DNA of 64,000 bases from Isoetes taiwanensis (taxonomy: Eukaryota > Streptophyta > Lycopodiopsida > Isoetales > Isoetaceae). The notes under the pieces are model-generated. The model was not told the origin of the DNA. It ran no database searches and worked only from the letters and a program-made list of their open reading frames with translations. Every line of letters begins with the position of its first letter. Positions within the stretch are counted from its first letter, which is position 1. The DNA lies in assembly GCA_021234155.1 (NCBI GenBank), contig JAJEKV010000005.1, positions 11,863,287 to 11,927,286 on the forward strand. The letters run 5' to 3'. Made by a program: the position numbers and the translations under genes. Below are positions 11,555-23,173 of this stretch, in pieces.

Positions 11555-12594
11555 ATGGCTAGAAGAAAGCTACAAAGCACTTTGTAGCTTTCTTTATATT
11601 TGTTTGTTTATTTGCTATCTTTATGGCGTCACGTTCAAGTTTTATTTCTAACCATTGATCTGGCGGATATTCTCAGTATTGTGCCAGATCAATGGCCCTT
11701 AGAATTTTGAGAGAAAAAATGCATGCCAATGTCAATGGTGTAAACCGAACACATGGTTGAAGCAAGAATAAAAGAGAAGCAAAATAGAAAACAACCAATG
11801 GTGCCATAGCATAGCCTTCTGCCATAGCGCCTGCCTGTTCAAAGCCGCCATAGCTTGAACACACTATCCCACCGAATCCCTGCATTGGCTCACGACACAA
11901 TGGCCTCACCACAAGCCGCAGGACCATCAAGAAATCTGTTGGTCTTCCGGATCTGTGAAAAGAATGAAGAGCTACAGGGGAATTTCAACCACAAATGCCC
12001 AGAACTTTCATGCCCAGTCGGAATTTCATGGCTCACCCAGGGGCTGAAACAGACCCACGAATTACATCTTCTGTACAACCAGCAGCAGCAGCCCCTTTGG
12101 CAACAATAAGCCGATTGAGGCAGAGCCCATTAGAATCCAAAATCTCTGCTGAAACCTGCATAGCTCTGCCTCTTTCCACGCCTGGTGCGGTACTGCTCCG
12201 AAATAGAGTGCTTAACGTCTTTCATTTCTTTGCCATGCTCAAATTTGAGAGCTCCATCCCGCAATCGATATAATAGAGACGCAAGTCCGCTTCCAACCTG
12301 CAAATCCGGCATGTTCACAGCCACCTTGTACGCTCCTATCCGCTGCCCAGCGCCCTTCACATGCTTCCTAAATTGGAACCTATGACATAGAGGACTAATT
12401 CCTAGAAAAAGGGGAGTTGCAAAGCACCCAAAATAGCAATAACCATTCAAGCTCCTCCCACATGGCAAATTATACCATTTTCTATACAATACGACACTGA
12501 AATCATAGTCCTAACCACTGCCAGAATACCCTTTCCCAACCCAAAACGAATTGGGCAAAGTATATGGCTAGAAGAAAGCTACAAAGCACTTTGT
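11555..12594. repeat. About 1-kb segment bounded by 31-bp direct repeats; dispersed repeat copy 2
   Basis: An identical 31-bp sequence beginning 'atggctagaagaaagctac' lies at 11555-11585 and 12564-12594. The first copy continues into a perfect hairpin (AAGAAAGCTACAAAG, loop cac, CTTTGTAGCTTTCTT without its first base). Between them, from about 11659, lies the second copy of the family at 7928-8950. Small open frames on both strands carry no recognisable domain. This is probably a nested non-autonomous element. Confidence 0.5.
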
Positions 12595-15500
12595 TTTACT
12601 TTAGCCAAACGTTACATAATTTCTTAACGGATATTCCCTTGTCTACATGTAACTTCCTGTATTTTGCTATCTGGTCAATGGCTTTAACATTATAGTGTAT
12701 ATTTTGTTTCTCTTCAAGCTAGAGAATTTGAGGTTTCTTGGATGATAAGTTTTATATCTGAATTTGCAATTTTAGGGTTCGAGTCTCTGTTCAAATTGAT
12801 AGCTTTTGTTTTTTTTTCAAATTGGATGCTTTGCCATTTATGTATGCTAATGTTAGTTTATAGCATTGGATGAGTACATAATGGATCGTAAAAGATCAAA
12901 AGCTATTGCACAAGAATTAGAGAGGCATTTCTAGCTAAGTTGTGCTCTGCAAAGCATCATCACAGGACGATTAGAGCAATGCAGGATGAACTGGTGCAGG
13001 ATGTCCATAACGAGGTGCAAGGAAATGATGATGAAGAGCAGGTAACAGAGATGGCTAGCGATAATGTATTAGCTTTTTCCATCAATCATATGTTAACTTT
13101 TCATGTTCTTACTCAAATACAAGTTGCAATATGAACATTGTCCAAGTTATTAGCTTGATCGTTAATAGAAAAGAGTTCCGAGCCAAAATGGAAGGAGTTG
13201 CGAGCCAACATGGGAAGAATTGAGAGTCAAAAGAAAGCATTCAATTCTTGTTCTAAATCAGACTATCTCCTATGGTGCCAAATTTTAATTCTAATAGTGG
13301 TTCATGTTCATTATAATTTGGCCTGCCACAATTCTCTATTTGGATCAAGATACATTTCTCACATGGTCCACAAATGGAGTACAAGTTTACATGTGCATTT
13401 GAGGAGTACAAGTTTACCTCAAAATTTGACACTTGCAGTTCATCCAATTTCTATCCAAAAAAGTTTCCAATATAGCTTAACATATAATTTTTATAGTCCC
13501 ATATTTGGTTTTGTGACAAAAATGTAGCATCTCTAATTTTTTTTATGGAATGTTAACTTGATCCACTATTGGTAGCTCCCTCCCTACCGCATTTCATTCT
13601 TCTCTGTGGAAGATAAAAATCCATTTAGCTCAATTCTCCTCCTTTCTATTCGTCAACGACCTGGTCAATTATTGTTTGTTGTTCCTTCTTAACTCAAAAA
13701 TGGTAGTTCTAGATGCAATGCAAGATAGAAGCATTGTAATCGTGATAATTATCCCTCAAGCACTGTTCATGCCTCCCTCGATTATTTCCTTGCATTTTAT
13801 TCCCTGCCCGTATACTTCTTCTTTAATCCATAAGTTCATATATTATACAAGCATTTCATTTCTTTAATTCCATTAGCGACCTAGAGGGTCACAATGCCCA
13901 TACATGACTTGAACCCTACTGAGGCAATGCATCACCTAGGAGGTGTCGAGCCCATACCTTGCCCACATGCAGTCGCAAGGTATTAGGCCTAGCTCACAAC
14001 ATTCCCCCAGTAGGCTCTACACCCAAGGGATCAACTGCAGTTGGACAAATCTTCCTTGTCAGCCATCTCGTCCTGCCATCCATAGCCATGGGGCTCCTAT
14101 GCACTAGCCGCATTTAATTGAAAATTAATGAGTCTAATCTAGAAACATTTTCTAAGAAGGTCTAGGTCTCTACCCCCCTTCCCAATCCACAAGAGGTGCA
14201 CACAGAGCAATACATCATCATCCAATGGACTGAAATAACAGAGTAATGATCTAAGCTATCTACTCTAACATATATGGTTGGGTTCTTTCGTCAATGGCCT
14301 AGGATCTCGGGATCTAAAGGTCATCTATGGCTATGGATAGATGCAAATCTGGCCTAAAGCCTGTTGGAAAGTATATATTGCCTATCAAACAATCCATTCA
14401 CTAGATTCTTGGCTCACTCCGAGCCCTCTGAAGGCATCCATGTTGCCAGAGTCTGTTGAGATGTTCAACGAGGAGCTACTTCGAAATGCGAGCTTCATTG
14501 CTGCTGGGAGACTGGAATGAGCCGGGCACTTGGGCAATGCATGCTCTACAGACTGGAATCCGAAAAGGACACTTTTAAGGTTCCTACCTCTTTTAGCTCC
14601 ACATGTTTAGGGTTGGAATCTAAAAGGTTGCCAGAGAACCTAGGATATTGCCATGTGGCAATATAGGGTTATATGCACATGTTCAGAGGTAGGTATGTAA
14701 TGTAACAAGTTCCAATGGTTGTGCTTCATAGTACAACCCCTTGCCGAGGTTGGGTTCATGTCACCGTACTTGACATGTACTAGTGATGTGACATTATAAT
14801 ATATGTATTTATATCATATATTATCCTAGAACGTCACAAGATACATTTCCAAGTATGAAAATTTCAGACAGAACGAGTTGATTGCCACAAGAAGGGGGTA
14901 GTTGTGACCATCAAAGGTTATTTGATGCCTACAAATTTTTGTGAGAACATTCAAAAGTGAGAGATTTATGACGTATGGAAGACAACTCTTTCATGACATT
15001 GTCAATTGGGTAATTCACATTGTCTTAGCTCTATCTTTAATCTGGGCCTTTAAAACATAACTCGCCATATGTTTCCACCATTGGATAAGGATATTTGAGG
15101 CATATCCAGAGAGAAACCCTTACTGCGTACCTGTTCAAATCAAGAATTTCCAATATAGAAATAAATTTTCAAGAAGTTTTTCGGTCAAAATCCATGGTAT
15201 TCTTCACATTTTCCTGCAGAATCCTAGGTTTTTACTTCATGCTTCTTGCTAGCTTAAATTATGTAAGAAATTTGTCTATTTATGTACAGAGTTTGTCTTC
15301 ACTGACACATATCCTATAGCCACATCCTCTAGCCTAGAGTTTGCCCTTCGGGAAACTTAAAAAGGCATACTTACCATTGAAGTAGGAATGTGGCAAACGA
15401 ATAATGCGCGATATGCAAATAGAAGAGGCATTAAATACCATTGTCCTAAAGAAATTTAATGTGGCGACCAAGGCCCCCATGAACATTTCTCTTTGTTGAC

Positions 15501-15611
15501 TCGCCTTGGAGTTGACTCATGTGTTCTTATGTTCCAACCTTAATTTAAATATTTCACAATAGAATGCCAATTGATAATAGCGATCTAGTGGTTACTATTG
15601 CTATTAGAATA

Positions 15612-15614
<3 letters not shown>
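12595..15614. other. Intergenic; one broken peptide-like fragment
   Basis: At about 12882-13050 a plus-strand stretch reads as a basic helix-like peptide (MDRKRSKAIAQELERHF, stop). After a frame change it continues into an acidic DEEQ-rich segment ending at a GT. It may be an eroded exon, but I cannot name it. The rest shows no gene, RNA or array. Confidence 0.35.

Positions 15615-15644
<30 letters not shown>
15615..15644 (+). repeat. Poly(T) tract, 30 bases
   Basis: This is an uninterrupted run of T. On the minus strand it is a poly(A), which could be the tail of a LINE/SINE-like insertion transcribed leftward. I see no matching element body or target-site duplication. It is also a place where assembly errors are likely. 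Confidence 0.9.
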
Positions 15645-15646
<2 letters not shown>

Positions 15647-16452
15647 GGTGAACATGTTTCTAAAGTTTACTAAGTCCAATAAATTTCATAAGTTTCTACT
15701 CTTTGTTATTCAATTTATAGATGATTCTTAACATATTAATATCAATTAGAGTTATCAACTGCAGATTTAGCACCAATTGATAACCAAAGATGCTTCATCA
15801 TCATCAAAATGATATTTTTGTGAATGATATAAGTTTCAAAATAAATTTAAGATGTGTTTCAACAATCTCACTTGATATAAAGGTCGGTGAGTTGCCAAAG
15901 GTGCCAAAGTTGAAGTTTAGCTAAATAATGTACTCTTCTTTTATGTATGCCATCTCTGTAGTAGCAAATACATATAGACATCGTGAAGGTTAGAGCAAAG
16001 CATGATAAAGATCAAAACCTCTCTATTCTATTCTTGCAAACAATTTGATCAGTCTTTAAATGTGACCTCGGAACGACTCGATTAGCCAACTTTGGAGACC
16101 AAGAATGCAAATAAGCTGTCATGTACTAACAAAAGCAACAAAAGCATGTTAGCAAATCATGATGATATTATTTAGATAAGTTTGTATTATTTTGTGAAAT
16201 GGTTTTTATTGCAAAAAAAAAAAGCATAACAGTATGAATTGTACCAATAGATGTCTATTTAATGAATGATTTTTATGAGGTAATAAAAGGACAAATATTC
16301 TTAATGCAATATTTTTTATGAGGTGATTCCGCCGAACAGGGATAGGTTTAATACTGCATACGTTTTATACTCAATATATATTATTCGAATGATGCGTTAT
16401 GAAGTATAATACGTCAAAAATATGGCCAAAATAAAATAATTTAGAGTCGAAA

Positions 16453-16790
16453 AAATTTCGCGTAAGCGAAAGAATGGTTTCGCTTACGCGAAGACAAAAT
16501 TTTTTTGCGTAAGGTGAAAGAACAAGTTTGCATAAGTGAAAATGGTTTCGCGAAAGCAAAAACATTCTCTGGCTTAAGCAAAAAAAAAAAAAAAACTTCC
16601 CGTAATCGAATTGAAGGTTTCACTTACGTGAAATGTTTTTTACTTATGGGCATCGTTTCACTTATGCGAAACTGCTTTTGCATAAGTGAAATGCCCATTT
16701 CGCGTAGGCGAAAGAACATTTAAATATTCGCTTACGCGAAATAGAGGTTTCGCTTATGCAAAGTTTTTTCCGCATAAGGAAAATTGAAAT
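16453..16790. repeat. Cluster of near-palindromes (TTTCGC-xTA-GCGAAA)
   Basis: A dozen or more copies of a 14-16 bp near-palindrome, consensus TTTCGCnTAnGCGAAA, lie in 340 bp in both orientations. They alternate between intact forms (cgcgtaagcg, cgcttacgcg) and decayed ones (cataagtgaaa, acttacgtgaaa). Decay is mostly CG to TG or CA, as expected from methylation-driven deamination. Open frames here are by-products of the repeat. Confidence 0.8.
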
Positions 16791-16929
16791 TCCGTGTCCG
16801 AGAAAATTTATTTTTCTAGCCGACGAGGAAAAAATAAGAGAAATACATTTTTTACCCCAAAATACGTATTTTTTTACTTTACGCATTCAAAATTTTTGAT
16901 TTGTACGTACAAAACCTATCTATACTACC

Positions 16930-16976
16930 AGAACGGATACCCTGGGAAGATGTCAGCAAAAACCAGGGTATCTCTA
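16930..16976. repeat. Small hairpin (GATACCCTGG ... CCAGGGTATC)
   Basis: A perfect 10-bp inverted repeat surrounds a loop of about 17 bases (gaagatgtcagcaaaaa). It sits just right of the palindrome cluster and could be part of the same non-autonomous element. Confidence 0.6.
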
Positions 16977-17692
16977 TTCTTACCCTAACTAAGTGTATGA
17001 TAAAAAACAAAAAAACGAAATGTTTCTAGAGTTTAGAAAATATGTAGGCATGATTATCAGCTACGATATCTAGAAAGAGAACGAAGGACTAAATGGCATT
17101 GGGATATAGACACAGATTTATAGAAGTCTAAAGATAAATAAGAAAATTCTCCACTTTTATAGAAAAGTTTTGGATATGGCAACCTTTGGGGGCCGATTTT
17201 CCATTCACGACTTACCTTACAGAAAACTGACCATTTAGTACTCTGCTCACAGTGGTTTGCTGCCTAAACAACCGCCCACATATTGAGAGCATAGCTCAAC
17301 AACAAGCAACAGAATCGTGGCCACCGTCTGAGCATGGTTGAAGTGCATTCGAGTTGAAATAGGGTTTTGTCTGCATCGGGTAGTTTTGGCAATCTATTCG
17401 GAGATTCTGCCTGTGTTCTCCAATCCATGTTTTCGAATTTTGCAATTGCATTATAAATCATTCGAAGAAAAGGGTTTTTAAATTCTAGTATTACCACTAT
17501 TGTTGAAGGTGTTCCTGGCAAAACATTCAACCTCAGTGGTTTAGAACCTCCAGGTTGCTCAAGGCAGAATGCTCAAACAATGAAAATCCCCAAGCAGAAT
17601 GCTCAAACAATGATTATGAACCACTTTCCCTAAAGGGAAAAAAGTCTGCCTAGCAAGAATAGATGCCAAATGCTGACCAGAGTAGGTTTAAT

Positions 17693-18777
17693 CGCATCGA
17701 TCTGAGACATCGGATCGACATTCTAGGATGGGGCGAGCATGCATGTCTTGCATGCATGCATGCGGCGCATGCCCTCTCTGGTTAGGGTTTCGCTATTTTA
17801 GGCGCGGTTCTGCATCAACGTCTCATCGGCGCTTCCTCTTCTCTCAGCAGTACCTTATTTCTCTTTGATTTGGTTCCGAGGGGGGGAGGGCTTCTTCACC
17901 TTGGTTTGGCCCATTTAGCGTTTACGTCATCTTTGTGGCATGCCCTTTCTCGACCTCGACCCTTCTTTAGCCTTCCGATCCTGTGACCTTAGGTCCTCGA
18001 TTCTAGTTTGATAAGGAAGTTCTCTCGGTATTCGGGCGGTTTGTTGGTTTCATCACGAGCCCCATTCTAGAATCGCATCGATCCGGAGACATCGGATCGA
18101 CATTCTAGGATATAGGCGAGCATGCATGTCTTGCATGCATGCATGCGGCGCATGCCCTCTCACAGTTAGGGTTTAGCTATTTTAGGCGTGGTTACGCATC
18201 AACGTCTCATCGGCGCTTCCTCTTCTCTCGTGATTACCTTATTTCTCTTTGAACCCACCCTCCCCCTTCTTTGTTTATTGTATTGTGCACAAGTTTACGT
18301 TTATCATGTTTTTCTTCCACCCATTTGGGTGATGCTTTTTCCACCCACAGGTGATGCTTCTCTGGTATGTTTGGGTTGTCTCGTTTGTTGTGTTGGTGAT
18401 GTGCAGGTACAGGTTGGCGAGCGGCATCTGCTTTGACTTCTTCATGCGGGGGTTTTTGGGAGCAATTTCTATGCCTTACGTTTGTCCAAGCCCCTTGCCG
18501 AAGGCTTATCACTAGGGTTTTTCCTCGAAAACCCGAAAGGGCGGGGTTTTTTAATCCCGGTGATAAGCTTTCGGCAGGTACATCAGCCACTCATCTTTTA
18601 GCATTGTATTTTTTTGGGGTCCAAATGTTATAATTGGATTTTCCCTTTATTTCGTGGGTAGTTCGCATGTGTGCGGCTACCCACTGTCCACCATTGTAGA
18701 AAATCTGCTGAGATGAATGAGAAGCCTATCTATCGCGGGCGGTTTGTTGGTTTCATGCGAGCCCCATTCTAGAATCA
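17693..18777. mobile_element. Nested insertion made of two related units
   Basis: The insertion splits a block that is continuous in the sister LTR (about 27040 on the plus strand). Two units share the same start (gcatcgatc, 'gacatcggatcgacattct', 'gcatgcatgtcttgcatgca') at about 17697 and 18075. They also share the same end (gggcggtttgttggtttcat, gccccattctag) at about 18070 and 18775. 'AATC' lies at both outer edges and between units, as a 4-bp target duplication or shared junction would. The middles differ. It carries RY-like gcatgcatg repeats. The class is unknown. Confidence 0.6.
18496..18576. repeat. Hairpin inside the nested insertion
   Basis: TGCCGAAGGCTTATCAC (18496-18512) pairs with GTGATAAGCTTTCGGCA (18560-18576) with one mismatch. 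An inner partial stem of CGGG/CCCG and GGTTTTT-like runs follows. Confidence 0.7.
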
Positions 18778-19630
18778 AATTTTTTGATGCTAAGGCTACT
18801 TAAGACCTTGACGGATATTGGAAACAAAGTCAGATAGATCTTGATTAGAGTAAGCCTTTTGGCAATATCCCTGGCAGCGAGTCAAATTTTCTAACTCGAT
18901 AAAGGTAACTTCTTTTTGGGACTCGATGCTTGAATCCCTCTCTAGTATGTCTGCACACAATGTTCAACAAGAATGCTTTTTTGCAGAAAGATGTGCAACT
19001 TTTTTGGAATTTTGATTTTTGGTTCGAGTGCCTGTCACAGACTAAGAACAGCAGGCAAGTCTTGGATTTGCTATATGCTTGGATGCACTTTTTTGCTTTT
19101 CTGGGTCATATCAATGCTTCTGTAAATGAGAAGATGCAAATTACTCGAGCAAGATACAAATGCAAACTTATTAAGGGCAAAATAACGATCTGGTTATGCA
19201 AGCTCAAATTTCTATCAATGGATTATACAGGCACTATAACTATCATGAACCTACGCCATATATGCTTTATGCAACAATTATGCTATCGCCTTTTTTGTGC
19301 TAGAATGCAAGAATTGAGTGTTGTACTATGATATCAAACACAAAGTCAACGAAAAAGTCTCACAGATTTGTCAACAAGGATCAGATTTTCATTTGATTCA
19401 GAGTCACACAACAAGCAAATAAAGATCGCAAGCTCTAAGTCTTGGGCACAGGATCAAACAAGGTATACAGTCAGGTAATTCTTCAAAAATCGTCAGTAAT
19501 TCATGAAAAATTTGGCATATGGAAGGCTGATCCAAGCTTGTACTCTCATAACCGATCTTTTCTCAAAGATCTTGATGCGTTGGGGTGACACGTGTATGAT
19601 GTGACATGGCAAGGAAGATGACATGTTTGA

Positions 19631-21026
19631 TGACTTGGCCATCTTTGGATGATGTCATAGGTCAATTTCAATACCATTGCCTATAATTTGCATTCTCTAG
19701 GCAAACTTTGACTTTTAATTGCTTCCTTTTTGCACTTTCTCTCACTATTTGATTTTTAGAGAGAGAAATTTGACCATGAGTATGACCAAATCAAGTGAAA
19801 ATTTGTGCTTTAATGAGATGGTGATGGTATGGTAAGTGTGTGTGATGTGAATGACATGTGAAAGAGAAGTTTTGACTAGAAAAAATCTTCTGGGCCAATT
19901 TGCCTTAGGAAATGAAAGGTAGGCATGGAGCTTGGGGTCTCATGGGCATGTTTTCATGGCAAAGGATATGGAAGGCTTGAGATGGAGATCATGGGATGTA
20001 GTTATGCCAAGAACTCAAATAGAAGCATCACATACCAAGAACACTTCAAGGGGTCTTCACATCTTCAAAATTGTGTTGCTTGAATCACCTTTCTTAGCAT
20101 GCTTGTATGATCTTTGTCAAATGTCCTCACCTTGGTCTTCAAGTCTTCTCTTCACTATGTGAAAAGATGCATTCTCCTTCAATGAATTGTGCTTGTATAT
20201 CTGTGTTCAAATCAAAGTGTGAGCATGAGAATATCAGAATGTGTCTTGCTCTTTGTTGCCATAGCATGGCAACATTATGCCAAACTAAAAGAACAGGCTG
20301 GTCCCCCAGCCTCTTATTTTTTGCTTGATGATCTCCAGCTAATTGCCAATGTGGAGGTATGTTTGGCAGTTCAATGGACCTGCAATGGATTGAAAACAGA
20401 AGCTGATGGTAGATTTAAGTATGATATGAATATGACCATGGAAATAATCAGCAAATGAACCTGCATGGCAGGTGTGATCATTAGTAAAGAATATGAGCTG
20501 CTGGATGGAAATGTGACAGCAGTCTAATGGATTTGGTGGAAAAGAATGATGATTTGAGGTGTTTAATGTGAATCAAGGGCAACTCTTGTGCAGATGAGTA
20601 TGGAATGAATGTCTCAAGGTGCACCTGCATGTGACAACATATTTATTAACATATTGAGCTGCGGTTGTGGTAGGAATGGCAGCAGCTATAGAGATGAAAG
20701 TGAATGAAGAGAGGTGTATGAATGTGAGGTAAATGACTGCAAATCCAGATGCTCCTGCATGGAATTTAGAACTTGAGCAATAAAAATATTTGATTTGAAC
20801 CTTGAATAAGTTAACATCTGCACAAATCTCCTGTTCTTACATCAGTAATGGAAACCTCGAATACAAAAACTTAATGTATGCAAATACTGGAATTTGAAAA
20901 TAAATACTACTTAGCAAATACTCCTGCATTGTTTTTTGTCTTTTCGTTTCTTCTTTTTAGCCTTTTTGCAATCTTAGTCAATCAAAAGCAACTAAACTAG
21001 CCTACCTACAAATTCTAAATAAACTT
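19631..21026. other. Probable non-coding interior of the minus-strand gypsy element
   Basis: The stretch lies between the LTR start and the pol remnant, both on the minus strand, so it would be the region after pol. No frame above about 90 codons is recognisable. I found no clear polypurine tract next to the LTR edge, which weakens the exact boundary. Confidence 0.4.
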
Positions 21027-21239
21027 TTAACTAAACAAACTCAGGGCAACATGTTGTTGCCAATACCTCTTCAAGTGTAGGATATTGATAGGATTCAACA
21101 ATTCTCTGCCATCAAGTACATCTCTCAGCCAATAAGAATCTTTCCCTGCCTTACCAATAACTTCAAAAGGCCCTTCCCAAGTGTTAGAATTTTGAAGGTT
21201 CAGCACATAATTATAGGGCATGAAAGCTTGATCCTGCAA
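21027..21239 (-). pseudogene. Ty3/gypsy pol C-terminal fragment (after integrase)
   Basis: The 70-residue frame reads NTWEGPFEVIGKAGKDSYWL, then a loop, then a short tail with ILHLKRYW. This is the small beta-barrel at the end of gypsy integrases (WEGPF.V....G...Y.L...G.....N..HLK.Y). It is only the last part of pol; the catalytic integrase core and RT are absent upstream, where the copia LTR begins. It is therefore truncated. Orientation agrees with the minus-strand LTR at 17501-19630. Confidence 0.75.
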
Positions 21240-21263
21240 TGCAGAGATTGGTAGAATTCAAGC

Positions 21264-21578
21264 TGTACATTAGAGTACATAGATGTACATTAGATACATT
21301 GATGTACATTAGAGTACATTTTAGATACATTGATGTACATTAGATACATTGATGTACATTAGAGTACATTAGACACATTGAAGTACACCATGTACATCTC
21401 TGGCCTTTGGCCTTCTGTTTTCGGCTGTTGGCCTTTCAGTGCCATTTACTTCATGTATTTACAGATTACACGGAATACACAGAGTGAGAAGATTGCTCCT
21501 ATTCTATGATTGTTTTTTGTTTGGCTCACTTGATGTTGCAGGTTTGCATCAGTTCATAGCTGATACATTTTTCCAACA
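21264..21578 (+). mobile_element. 5' LTR of Ty1/copia element
   Basis: The right edge is defined by CCAACA at 21573-21578 followed by a primer-binding site. The left edge is tentative, at the first TGTACATTAG (21264) just after the gypsy fragment ends. The first 125 bp are tandem variants of 'gatgtacattagatacatt'. No matching 3' LTR is seen: the element is cut off near 24810. Confidence 0.65.
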
Positions 21579-21580
21579 AT

Positions 21581-21592
21581 TGGTATCAGAGC
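21581..21592 (+). promoter_or_regulatory. Primer-binding site (initiator tRNA-Met)
   Basis: TGGTATCAGAGC is the standard plant copia primer-binding site, complementary to the 3' end of initiator tRNA-Met. It primes minus-strand cDNA synthesis. It sits two bases after the LTR end, as expected. Confidence 0.9.
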
Positions 21593-21616
21593 AGGAAGAT
21601 CATCCTGTCTTGTACA

Positions 21617-23173
21617 ATGACTAGCAGATTTGGAGCTACTCTTTTGAGCACTGTAGAAGGCTACAATGGTGGACCAGGATTTCAAGTGTGGAAAGATGCT
21701 ATAAAGCACATCTTGGAAGTAGAGGACCTCTGGGATCTAGTTGATCCAGATGGTGGTACAAATGTGAACATAGACACATTTACAAGGTCAGTATCTGAAG
21801 GATCTGTTAACATGAGAATTAATGATGGTACAGGTCAGGCAAAAGCTGAAGGCAGCAATCTGGGAGGAGGAAGATCCTTGTACTCAAAGGTCAAAGAAAC
21901 CCAGGGGATAATCTCTTGTAAGGTCAGTCCCACTATCAGGCTTAAACTAAGAAATTTAAGTCCAAGACAAATGTGGTCTTTTTTGCTGAAACACTTTGAA
22001 GAAAAGACATCATCACAAATTGATTTGCTCAAAAATGAATTGAGGGGACTAAAATTAAGAGAGGGTGGAGATGTAGCAGAATTTTTTAACAAATTTGATA
22101 ACATTATTGCTGACCTATCTGGGGCTGGTGTGAATGTGTCAGAACGAAGTCAAGTGTTACAGATCTCTAGGGCTATTAGTGAAAACGAAAATCTTGCTCT
22201 AAATATTAGAAATATGAGTAAGACAAGGGAGGAAGCTGAAAACATTCTTAGAACAGAATTTGAACAAAAGAAAATAATGAGAGAAGGAGATGAGCCCACT
22301 GAAATTTTGTTTGCTGGAAAAAGAGACAAAATCACATGCTATAACTGTCATCAGATTGGACACTTTAAAAATGAGTGCCCTAAGCTTCAAAAGGAGTTTA
22401 ACTGCTACACTTGTGGAGGAAAAGGGCATGTGGCAGCAAAATGCCCCACTCCAAAAGATTATGGACGTGGCAAAAATCAAGGGTCTGCAATCAGAGGGGG
22501 AAGAGTAAACTCAAGCAGGGGACGAGGTAGAAAACCAGTTGAAGCTTATGTTGCTAAGGAAAAGGAGGAGAAAGATACATCTGGGAATCAAGATGATGAT
22601 GAGGTAATGCATGCTTTTGCTGTTATTGACAAAAATACAAATGCTAACAAATCTGATCCTCTAGTAGTTGATAGTGGAGCTGAGAGATCAGTAGTCCAAT
22701 CTACTGGTCTGCTCAAGAACTTAGCAACCACAAGTTCTAGAAGAATTCAAGTGGGAAATGGAAATCTTCAAGAAATCGAAGGGAAGGGGTTGCTGCAATT
22801 AGTAGATCTTGATGGAAATATTGTTGGCATTGAGAATGTTCTATATGTTGCTACAATCATAAAAAATCTGATTTCAGTTAGCCAGTTGGTAGATTTGGGT
22901 TATAGAGTTACCTTTTACTCAAAAGCTTGTTATATTTATCTTGGAAATGAATTGAAGTTCCTTGCAAAATGTTGTGGAAATTTGTTTCAAATGAATGACT
23001 CAATTTGCAATAGCTTGAATCTTTTAAATTCAGCTGAATTTGAGCTCTGGCATAACAGGTTGGCACATACACACTGTAACAATGTAAAATACCTTGCAAT
23101 GAAGGGATGGATCAAGTGCAATGATGTAAAGGCTGATAAATTCATGTGTGAAGGATGCATTCTAGGAAAATAA
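21617..23173 (+). CDS. Copia gag-protease-pre-integrase polyprotein segment
   Basis: A 518-codon open frame carries the N-terminal part of a Ty1/copia polyprotein. Residues about 20-215 resemble the UBN2/gag capsid region. Two CCHC zinc knuckles follow (CYNCHQIGHFKNEC and CYTCGGKGHVAAKC), then a basic RG-rich linker. The aspartic protease motif VVDSGAE is near residue 351. The GAG-pre-integrase zinc domain has LWHNRLAHTH and later CEGCILGK at the end. These parts would package RNA, mature the polyprotein and start the integrase. A single stop codon ends the frame, and the integrase continues in another frame at 23155, so the polyprotein is broken there. It begins 25 bases after the primer-binding site, consistent with a true gag start. 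Confidence 0.9.
   Translation: MTSRFGATLLSTVEGYNGGPGFQVWKDAIKHILEVEDLWDLVDPDGGTNVNIDTFTRSVSEGSVNMRINDGTGQAKAEGSNLGGGRSLYSKVKETQGIISCKVSPTIRLKLRNLSPRQMWSFLLKHFEEKTSSQIDLLKNELRGLKLREGGDVAEFFNKFDNIIADLSGAGVNVSERSQVLQISRAISENENLALNIRNMSKTREEAENILRTEFEQKKIMREGDEPTEILFAGKRDKITCYNCHQIGHFKNECPKLQKEFNCYTCGGKGHVAAKCPTPKDYGRGKNQGSAIRGGRVNSSRGRGRKPVEAYVAKEKEEKDTSGNQDDDEVMHAFAVIDKNTNANKSDPLVVDSGAERSVVQSTGLLKNLATTSSRRIQVGNGNLQEIEGKGLLQLVDLDGNIVGIENVLYVATIIKNLISVSQLVDLGYRVTFYSKACYIYLGNELKFLAKCCGNLFQMNDSICNSLNLLNSAEFELWHNRLAHTHCNNVKYLAMKGWIKCNDVKADKFMCEGCILGK

Larger units (their letters stand above)
17501..19630 (-). mobile_element. Ty3/gypsy LTR, minus orientation, with nested insertion
   Basis: Read on the minus strand, this matches the plus-strand LTR at 24811-27236 across several blocks. 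These include the terminal 'ggaacaccttcaaca', a block with 'cagcatttggcatctattct', and a peptide-like block (residues WMHFFAFLGHINA...). The match spans 17501-17692 and 18778-19630, broken by the insertion at 17693-18777. The left copy also lacks two internal blocks present in the right copy (about 24870-25700 and 25930-26460). With the gypsy pol remnant at 21027-21239 on the same strand, this fits the 3' LTR of a minus-strand element. The TG end near 19622-19630 is approximate. Confidence 0.65.

Noticed and set aside
16505-16988. Small open frames in the palindrome cluster as peptides
   Set aside because: Their repeated K/S/F/A patterns come directly from the repeated DNA motif.
18930-19331. 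133-codon frame (and its partner at 26394-26735 on the minus strand) as a conserved gene
   Set aside because: The similarity is at DNA level between two LTRs of one family, including non-coding flanks, so it does not indicate protein selection.
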